Source: Pleurodeles waltl
Taxonomy: Eukaryota; Chordata; Amphibia; Caudata; Salamandridae
Length of the DNA: 64,000 nucleotides
Assembly (NCBI RefSeq): GCF_031143425.1
Contig: NC_090450.1
Coordinates: 216,081,442 to 216,145,441 of the forward strand
Reading direction: 5' to 3'
The notes under the pieces were generated by a model that was not told the DNA's origin, did no database searches, and saw nothing but the letters and a program-made list of their open reading frames with translations. The translations under genes were made by a program, and so were the position numbers. Below, in pieces: positions 57,401-64,000 of this stretch (its first letter is position 1; each line of letters starts with the position of its first letter).

Positions 57401-60189
57401 CCTGGAACATAGGAGCTGGATCCAAGTGTCACCGACAGTCCAGTGGCCCTTCTGTGCAAATTTGGTGGAGGTAAGTCCTTTCCTCCACACGCCAGACAGT
57501 AATCCTGTGTACTGCGTGAACTGCAGCTGCTACGGCTTCTGTGCACTTTTACAAGACTTCCTTTGTGCACAGCGTAGCCCAGGTCCCCAGCACTGCGTCC
57601 TGCATTGCCCAACTCGCTGAGTTGGACTCCGACTTCGTGGGACCCACTTTTGTTGTACTGAGACGACCGCAATGCTCAGATCTTCTGAATGCCTGTTCAG
57701 GTGCTTCTGCGGGTGCTGCTTGCTTCTGCGTGGGCTCTCTGTGGTGCTGAGCGCCCCCTCTGTCTCCCCCTCCAAGGGGCGACCTCCTGGTCCTTCCTGG
57801 TCCTTCCTGGGCACCCAAAATCCTCAAACGCGACTCTTGTAGCTAACAAGGCTTGTTTGCAGTCTTTCTGATTGGAAACAACTCTGCATCCTCCAGCACT
57901 CCGTCCGACATCTTCTTACCAAAGAGAAGTTCCTAGCACCTTCCATGGTTGCAGAATCTTTGGCTTCTTCCACCCGGAGGCAGCCCTTTTGCACCTTCAT
58001 CCGGGGTTTAGTGGGCTCCTGCCCCCCCTGACACTTGCGTGACTCTTGGACTTGGTCCCCTCCTTGGCAGGTCATCAGGTCCAGGAACCCGTCTTCAGTG
58101 CTTTGCAGTCAGTTGTTATCTTTGCAGAATCCCCTATCTTGACTTTACTGTCTTTCTGGGGTAGTAGGGTAACTTTACTCCTACTTTTCAGGGTCTTGGG
58201 GTGGGGTATCTTGGACATCCTCAGTGTTTTCTTACACTCTCAGCGACCCTCTACACACTACACTAGGCCTGGGGTCCATTCGTGGTTCGGATTCCACTTT
58301 TGGAGTATGTGGTTTGTGTTGCCCCTAGGCCTATTGTCTCCTATTGCATTCTATTGTGTTCTACAGTGTTTGCACTACTTTTCTTTTTACTTACCTTATT
58401 CTGGTTTGTGTATATATTTTGTGTATTTTACTTATCTGGAAATAGGTGTTATGGGCTGGGAAGGAGTAGCCTCCCCTAGCCCCTGGAAATGCATTGAAGG
58501 GCACAGATGGTGCCCTCCTTGCATAAGCTAGTCTACACTGGTTCAGGGAGCCCCCAGCCCCTGCTCTGGCGTGAAACTGGACAAAGGAAAGGGGAGTAAC
58601 CACTCCCCTGTCCATCACCACCCCAGGGGTGGTGCCCAGAGCTCCTCCAGTGTGTCCCAGACCTCTGCCATCTTGGATGCAGAGGTGTGAGGGCACAATG
58701 GAGACCTCTAAGTGGCCAGTGCCAGCAGGTGATGTCAGAGACCCCTCCTGATAGGTACTTACCTCTCTCTGTAGCCAATCCTCCTCTGAGGGCTATTTAG
58801 GGTCTCTCCTGTGGGTTTCTCATCAGATAATGAATGCAAGAGCTCACCAGAGTTCCTCTGCACTTCTCTTTTCGACTTCTGCCAAGGGTCAACCGCTGAC
58901 TGCTCCAGGACGCCTGCAAAACTGCAACGAAATAGCAAGAAGACTACCAGCAACATTGTAGTGCCTCATCCTGCCGGCTTTCGTGACTGTTTCACGGTGG
59001 TGCATGCTGTGAGGGCTGTCTGCCTTCACCCTGCACTGGAAGCCAAGAAGAAATCTCCTGTGGGTCAAAGGAATCTTCCCCCTGCCAATGCAGGCTCCAA
59101 ACTTCTTCATCACCGGTCCTCTGGGTCCCCTCTCATCTTGACGAGCGTGGTCCCTGGAACATAGGAGCTGGATCCAAGTGTCACCGACAGTCCAGTGGCC
59201 CTTCTGTGCAAATTTGGTGGAGGTAAGTCCTTTCCTCCCCACGCCAGACAGTAATCCTGTGTACTGCGTGAACTGCAGCTGCTACGGCTTCTCTGCACTT
59301 TTACAAGACTTCCTTTGTGCACAGCATAGCCTAGGTCCCCAGCACTGCGTCCTGCATTGCCCAACTCGCTGAGTTGGACTCCGACTTCTTGGGACCCACT
59401 TTTGTTGTACTGAGAGGACCGCAATGCTCAGATCTTCTGAATGCCTGTTCAGGTGCTTCTGCGGGTGCTGCCTGCTTCTGCGTGGGCTCTCTGTGGTGCT
59501 GAGCGCCCCCTCTGTCTTCCCCTCCAAGGGGCGACCTCCTGGTCCTTCCTGGTCCTTCCTGGGCACCCAAAATCCTCAACCGCGACTCTTGCAGCTAACA
59601 AGGCTTGTTTGCAGTCTTTCTGATTGGAAACAACTCTGCATCCTCCAGCACTCCGTCGGACATCTTCTTACCAAAGAGAAGTTCCTAGCACCTTCCATGG
59701 TTGCAGAATCTTTGGCTTCTTCCACCCGGAGGCAGCCCTTTTGCACCTTCATCCGGGGTTTAGTGGGCTCCTGCCCCCCCGGACACTTGCGTGACTCTTG
59801 GACTTGGTCCCCTCCTTGGCAGGTCATCAGGTCCAGGAACCCGTCTTCAGTGCTTTGCAGTCAGTTGTTATCTTTGCAGAATCCCCTATCTTGACTTTAC
59901 TGTCTTTCTGGGGTAGTAGGGTAACTTTACTCCTACTTTTCAGGGTCTTGGGGTGGGGTATCTTGGACATCCTCAGTGTTTTCTTACACTCTCAGCGACC
60001 CTCTACACACTACACTAGGCCTGGGGTCCATTCGTGGTTCGCATTCCACTTTTGGAGTATGTGGTTTGTGTTGCCCCTAGGCCTATTGTCTCCTATTGCA
60101 TTCTATTGTGTTCTACAGTGTTTGCACTACTTTTCTTTTTACTTACCTTATTCTGGTTTGTGTATATATTTTGTGTATTTTACTTATCT
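51430..60189 (+). repeat. Five tandem copies of a 1752-bp LTR segment, alternating variants
   Basis: Units start at 51430, 53182, 54934, 56686 and 58438, each opening GGAAATAGGTGTTATGGGCT. Every unit runs to TTTTACTTATCT, and the total of 8760 is exactly five periods. Units 1, 3 and 5 share variants against units 2 and 4: CCGTCGGACATC versus CCGTCCGACATC, and GGTTCGCATTCC versus GGTTCGGATTCC. The seam (TTATCT|GGAAATAGG) has at most one base of shared sequence between its parents (TTTG|GAAAT on the left, TATCT|CCTAAG on the right). Confidence 0.95.
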
Positions 60190-60236
60190 CCTAAGGGAGT
60201 ATATCTTCTGAGATACTTTTGGCATAATGTCACTAA

Positions 60237-60242
60237 AATAAA
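60237..60242 (+). promoter_or_regulatory. Polyadenylation signal in the element 2 LTR
   Basis: AATAAA lies 238 bases before the LTR end in a block (CACTAAAATAAAGTACCTTT) conserved in every LTR here that reaches this far. It would mark the R/U5 side of the LTR. Confidence 0.75.
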
Positions 60243-60480
60243 GTACCTTTATTTTTTGTAACTCTGAGTATTGTGTTTCTTATGATATAGTACTAAGTGA
60301 TATAAGTGGTATAGTAGGAGCTTTGCATGTCTCCTATTCAGCCTAAGCTGCTCTGCTATAGCTTCCTCTATCAGCCTAAGTTGCTAGAAGACTAGTAATC
60401 TACTAATAAGGGATAACTGGACCTGGCACAAGTTGTAAGTACCACAAGGTACCCACTATAAGCGAGGTCAGCCTCCTACA

Positions 60481-60747
60481 TTGGTGGTGCAGTGGTGGGA
60501 TAAGTTCTTGTAACTGCTTTACCACTTTGTCATTGGTGCTTTTCATAAGAAAAACATATACTAAATACTACTTCAGAATATACATAGTAACCTAAACAGT
60601 TTAACTTTCCTTCTCTAAAACTTTCTAAAATGTTTCTGAAAAGTTCCTGAAAACTTTTTAAAGTTTTCAAAAGTTTGAAAAAGTTTTTCTCTGTTCTTTT
60701 AAAAGTTCTAAAAACTTTTTCTCTCTCTGTCCTAACCCCTTTCTGTC
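60481..60747 (+). promoter_or_regulatory. Leader and putative primer-binding site of element 2
   Basis: The internal region opens TTGGTGGTGCAGTGGTGGG straight after the LTR. A TGG at 60482 is where a tRNA 3' CCA would pair; I cannot name the tRNA. The rest is A/T-rich with repeated AAAGTTTT/AAAACTTT words (60650-60720) and matches the leader of element 1. Confidence 0.55.
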
Positions 60748-62160
60748 ATGTCTGCAGTAGAGACTACTCCCACAGTCGTCCAGGCAACATATGGGAATCT
60801 AAACCTTAAAGGTTTGAGGGATCTCTGCATTGAAAGAGGTTTAGCAATTGGTAAGAATCCTACAAAAGATCTTCTCCTAGAAAGTGACCAGAACCAGTTT
60901 GGCCCATCCCAGGATCAGGAGGTAGAGGTGAGAGATACCCAGACAGAATCAGAGGAGTCACCTGAGGTTGCTGGGGAGGATTGTTCCAAGGACCTGTCAG
61001 CTAACAGGCCATCTAGTGACACTGGTAGTGGGAGGGGGTCACACATTAGCAGGGCACCCTTCACTCCTAAAGGCCAGGTTACTAGAGTCCAGTCAGTTAG
61101 GGTCAGGTCCAACTCTGCCAATTCCCACATAACTTCTGTGTATCACAATTCCCAAGCCTCCCACCCTGAGGATAACTTAATGGAAAGGAAACTCAGAAAG
61201 CTGAGGTTGGAAGATGCCAGGCTGAAGCTTAAACAGCAGCATCTGGCCTTAGACAGGGAATCTCTGGACATAGAAAGGGAAAGGCAGAGGTTGGGATTAA
61301 TTCCCCATGGTGGCAGCAGCAGTGTTTTTGATAGCAATCCTGTATGAGAGATTCCAGAAACCTGCATACGTTAGTCCCCCCTTACAAGGAGGGGGATGAC
61401 ATTAACAAGTGGTTTGCTGTACTTGAGAGGGCCTGTATGGTACAGTTGGTCCCTCAAAGGCAGTGGGCTGCTATCATGTGGCTATCTTTCACTGGTAAGG
61501 GCAGGGATAGTCTTCTTACTGTCAGAGAAAGTGATGCTAATCACTACTAAGTTTTGAAGGATGCACTCTTGGATGGATTTGGCTTAACCACTGAACAATA
61601 CAGAATTAAGTTCAGAGACACCAGAAAAGAGTCCTCTCAAGACTGGAGCGACTTTGTAGACTGTTCAGTGAAGTCCTTGGAGGGTTGGTTACATGGCAGT
61701 AAGGTGACTGACTATGTTGCACCAGCACTCGGTAGACTCAGATCTGACCTCTCCCCAAGAATTGGGAAAGAAGGCAGACAAATGGGTCAGAACAGGAATG
61801 AACAGAAATGTTCCTACAGGGGGTGACAAGGATGACAAGAAGAAGGATGGTAAGTCCTCTGACAAGCGTGGGGACAAAGATAAAAAACATTATGAGACTT
61901 CATCGGGCCAACAAAAATCCTCTGGGGGTGGTGGGTCCAAATCCTCTTCTCACAATCAGAAAAAGCCATGGTTTTATTTATGTAAAGTAAAAGGCCATTG
62001 GGCAAGTGATGCCACTTGCCCAAAGCAAAACCCCAAGGCTCCCACCACCACAACCCCAACTGCAACCTCTAGTGCCCCTAGTAATATCAGTGCTGGTGAG
62101 AAGTCTACTACAAATAGCCAATCCAATGGTGTGGCTGGGCTCACTATTGGCAGTGTAGTT
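60748..62160 (+). pseudogene. Gag of Gmr1-like element 2, frameshifted
   Basis: The ATG at 60748 opens 199 codons: an N-terminal block with SAP-like spacing (LNLKGLRDLCIERGLAIGKN), an acidic serine-rich stretch and a charged coiled coil at about residues 145-185. A frameshift near 61345 leads to the capsid part (INKWFAVLERAC, WLSFTGKGRD). A TAA at about 61548 follows, then LLDGFGLTTEQYR and a SCAN-like segment to WLHGSKVTDY. A deletion at about 61714 removes some 20-25 codons present in element 1 and shifts the frame. After it come SDLTSPQELGKKADKWVRT, a lysine-rich tail and a knuckle-like LCKVKGHWASDATC in which the first cysteine is lost. Confidence 0.82.
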
Positions 62161-62540
62161 GGGGTTGGTCTTGTTAGGGAGATCACAGAGGCTGTTTTAG
62201 TCTCTGATGGTGGCATTGACTTTGCTACCTTGGTTGCTTGTCCCCTTAATATGGGTAAGTCCAAGCAACTACCCCTATTTAATGGTGTTGAGTTTGAGGC
62301 CTACAGGGACACAGGAGCCAGTGTAACTATGGTGATAGAGAAACTGATCCACCCTGATCAACACCTGCTTGGTCAGCAGTACCAAGTGACTGATGCTCAC
62401 AATAACACACTTAGACACCCCATGGCTGTTGTGAATCTCAACTGGGGGAGGGGTTATTGGTTTAGTTGTGGTGGCCATTAAATTACCTGTAGATTGCTTA
62501 CTAGGCAATGATTTGGAGACATCAGCTTAGGCTGAAGTGG
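62161..62540 (+). pseudogene. Aspartic protease region of Gmr1-like element 2
   Basis: It is in frame with the end of gag. CPLNMGKSKQ, then FEAYRDTGASVTMV, carries the catalytic D-T-G-A at about 62308-62319. The frame slips at about 62455. The second conserved retropepsin block (VDCLLGNDLE) appears at about 62490-62513 in another frame, followed by a TAG at about 62528. As in element 1, gag and protease seem to be one continuous frame in the ancestor. Confidence 0.82.
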
Positions 62541-63325
62541 AGTTGGAGGCTCATGCAGCAATGCTGGGAATTACTGGGCGTATTTTTGCTTTGACAAGGG
62601 CTCAGGACAAAAAGCAAAAAGGACAGAGAAACTTGGATCCTGGAACAATAGACAAAGTGCTCCCAAAAGCTAGGGGTAGAAAGGGTAAATCCTTGCCCAC
62701 TATCCCTCCCTCACCAGAAGATTCCCATTTTGAGGAAGAGGAATCCTCTCCGTGTGCAGAACCTACACCAGATGAGCTGGCAGCAGACACTGCTGAGCCT
62801 TTGGGTGCAGGGGGGGCTGCTAGGGAAGAGCTGAATGTGGCACAGCGGACCTGTCCCACACTAGAGGGTTTGACACAGCAAGCTGTCAAACAGCAGAATG
62901 GGAATGTCAGTCATAGCCATAAGGTGTATTGGGAAGACAACCTCCTGTATACTGAATCAAGGGACCCTAAACCTGGAGCTGCCAGGAGATTGGTCATCTC
63001 TTTGTAATACAGAGAGTTTCTTCTTACCTTGGCACATGACATTCCTTTGGCTGGGCATTTGGGCCAAAGTAAAACTTGGGACAGGCTTGTTCCCCTGTTT
63101 CACTGGTCTCATATGTCACAGGACACCAAAGAGTTTTGTCGCTCTTGTGTGACTTGCCAAGCCAGTGGCAAGACTTGTGGCACTCCAAATGCCCCCTTAA
63201 TTCCACTACCAGTGGTTGGGGTGCCCTTTGAAAGGGAAGAGGTTGATATAGTTGGCCCCCTTGACCCTCCAACAGCTTCAGGCAATAGGTTTATCCTGGT
63301 GGTAGTGGACCATGTCACTAGGAAC
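62537..63325 (+). pseudogene. Pol linker and integrase (N-terminal part) of element 2, truncated
   Basis: Integrase would insert the cDNA into the genome. A linker of about 130 residues (acidic, proline-rich; RTCPTLEGLTQQAV then WEDNLLYTES) leads to the integrase zinc-binding domain: HDIPLAGH supplies the two histidines and CRSCVTC the paired cysteines, an H-H-C-C finger. One TAA at 63005-63007 interrupts just before the finger, with the frame continuing unchanged after it. The catalytic core begins with EVDIVGPLDPP, which includes the first catalytic Asp, and reaches VVVDHVTR. At 63326 foreign sequence takes over, so the other two catalytic residues are lost. No RT or RNase H motif occurs between protease and this domain. 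Confidence 0.85.
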
Positions 63326-64000
63326 TGTTAACGCGTCCCTCTATGTTAATTCATTCACATTAGGACTCTTTTTAGGCCGATGAATCTTTTGACCCAGTGG
63401 TGAGACACGGTAGAACGAGATAACTGATCAATATGTCAAGCAATATGTCAATGATGTTATCAACATATATCACCACAATATACTTTACTTTAGACATTGA
63501 TTAAGCTACCGGCGCAACCATGACCTTTCAGTCATGAATACCCACACCTTGATGGGAGTTTTGTGAATTTTATTCCCTATTGATTACAATCTAATAGCAA
63601 GAGTATTAATCTCAAAACCATGAAGCAAAGAGCATAGTCGTGATATGGCAACTGTGATAGGATTTTGATAACGCAAAGATCACAAACATAAGACACCGAT
63701 ATATGAGGCACACAGATCAGGATGCATAGAACATTATATACGCCTTAGTTCAACATAGCACCATGTTAGTCACGTCTGTTGGCGTCAGTCAAAGTGAATA
63801 CCTAATCTAACCACTAATTGGCATCAGCATGTTGGACTTCATGCAAAACAATTTAGAACACGAATTTGGAAAACATCTGTCTAGGGTCTCTCACCCAAAA
63901 TACAGCAGTTGGTACCTAGAAAGGAAAAGCATATAGACAAATTACGATAGCAATTGTCATAATTACCCTCCTCGGAATGAGTCAGCATACAGGATCAGTC
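63326..64000 (-). mobile_element. Unidentified LTR-like sequence inserted in the integrase
   Basis: TGTTAACGCGTCCCTC begins exactly where integrase coding ends. Read on the minus strand, the sequence would end in TTAACA and has AATAAA (plus-strand TTTATT near 63579) about 250 bases before that end, as an LTR would. No open frame with a domain is seen up to the window edge, so family and orientation are tentative. Confidence 0.45.

Larger units (their letters stand above)
50511..60480 (+). mobile_element. 5' LTR of Gmr1-like element 2, expanded to about 10 kb
   Basis: It starts TGTAGGAAAGCGCCATCTTGCC and ends GTCAGCCTCCTACA. Without the extra tandem copies it would be about 2962 bp, in line with 2874 and about 2937 bp for the other complete LTRs. 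The first 919 bases are unique. Then come five tandem 1752-bp units, then 291 unique bases containing the polyadenylation signal. No long conserved reading frame is present. Short frames recurring five times, including one of 161 codons that spans each unit junction, follow from the tandem structure. Confidence 0.9.
50511..63325 (+). mobile_element. Gmr1-like Ty3/Gypsy element 2, interrupted
   Basis: Order seen: expanded 5' LTR, leader, gag, protease, linker, integrase zinc-binding domain and start of the integrase catalytic domain. Most Ty3 elements have RT and RNase H between protease and integrase. Here integrase follows directly, which is the defining order of Gmr1-like elements; RT would then lie beyond the insertion at 63326. 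Deletion of RT from a conventional element is the alternative. All coding parts carry at least one disruption. The 3' LTR is not in the window. Confidence 0.78.

Noticed and set aside
52790..60211. Five near-identical frames of 137-161 codons that look like a gene family with hydrophobic stretches.
   Set aside because: They recur exactly every 1752 bases and span the seams of the LTR tandem array. Except for the last, they exist only because LTR units were joined.
62540..63000. RT and RNase H deleted between protease and integrase.
   Set aside because: Kept only as an alternative. The linker leads smoothly into the integrase finger, and Gmr1-like elements normally have integrase before RT.
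1..64000. tRNA or rRNA genes.
   Set aside because: No cloverleaf with A and B boxes and no rRNA-like sequence was seen on either strand by eye. A tRNAscan run would settle it.

Overview
The window is vertebrate DNA made almost entirely of mobile elements, fragments of them, and satellites. I found no host protein-coding gene, rRNA, tRNA or CRISPR array. The contents are Penelope-like, Ty3/Gypsy (Gmr1-like) and Harbinger elements with GT-AG introns, LTRs of about 3 kb, and kilobase-scale satellites nested in one another. This fits a giant-genome amphibian, most likely a salamander or newt such as Pleurodeles. That assignment is inference from repeat style; no host gene anchors it.

Layout, left to right. 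(1) 1-12130 is mostly satellite: a short back-to-back LTR piece (374-816), a 46-bp satellite built of two 23-bp halves (1599-2452), a diverged satellite of about 365 bp (3820-11090) carrying a palindromic MITE, and a 41-bp minisatellite. (2) 12130-34005 is a tandem segmental duplication. Copy 1 (12723-25156) holds a 5'-truncated Penelope-like element with a hammerhead ribozyme motif, then a large foldback structure (inverted arms of about 1.25 kb around a 380-bp satellite), then part of a minus-strand LTR. Copy 2 (25157-34005) is almost identical but lacks an internal 3.6 kb. (3) 32121-46727 is a pile of long LTRs of one superfamily in both orientations around a decayed gag-protease element (37873-45102), itself interrupted twice by GC-rich Harbinger-type MITEs. 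(4) 46728-50232 is a Harbinger transposon with an open, spliceable Myb/SANT-like gene and a decayed DDE nuclease on the opposite strand. (5) 50511-63325 is a second Gmr1-like element. Its 5' LTR is swollen to about 10 kb by five tandem copies of a 1752-bp segment. After it come gag, protease and then integrase, interrupted at 63326 by another LTR-like sequence.

How the parts relate. The two gag-protease elements are relatives: their gag has an acidic/coiled-coil N-terminal region, a SCAN-like capsid end and a degraded zinc knuckle, followed by an aspartic protease with a D-T-G-A motif. In the second element the integrase zinc-binding domain follows the protease directly, which is the domain order of Gmr1-like Ty3 elements. 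The Harbinger element has the usual two-gene set: a DNA-binding Myb-like protein and a HARBI1-type nuclease. Nearly all coding regions contain stops or frameshifts. The exceptions are the Harbinger Myb-like gene and a 253-codon pol-linker frame in the first Gmr1-like element.

All alignments were done by eye. Boundaries of diverged repeats are good to tens of bases; LTR ends, MITE ends, the 1752-bp array and the duplication junctions are read more precisely.
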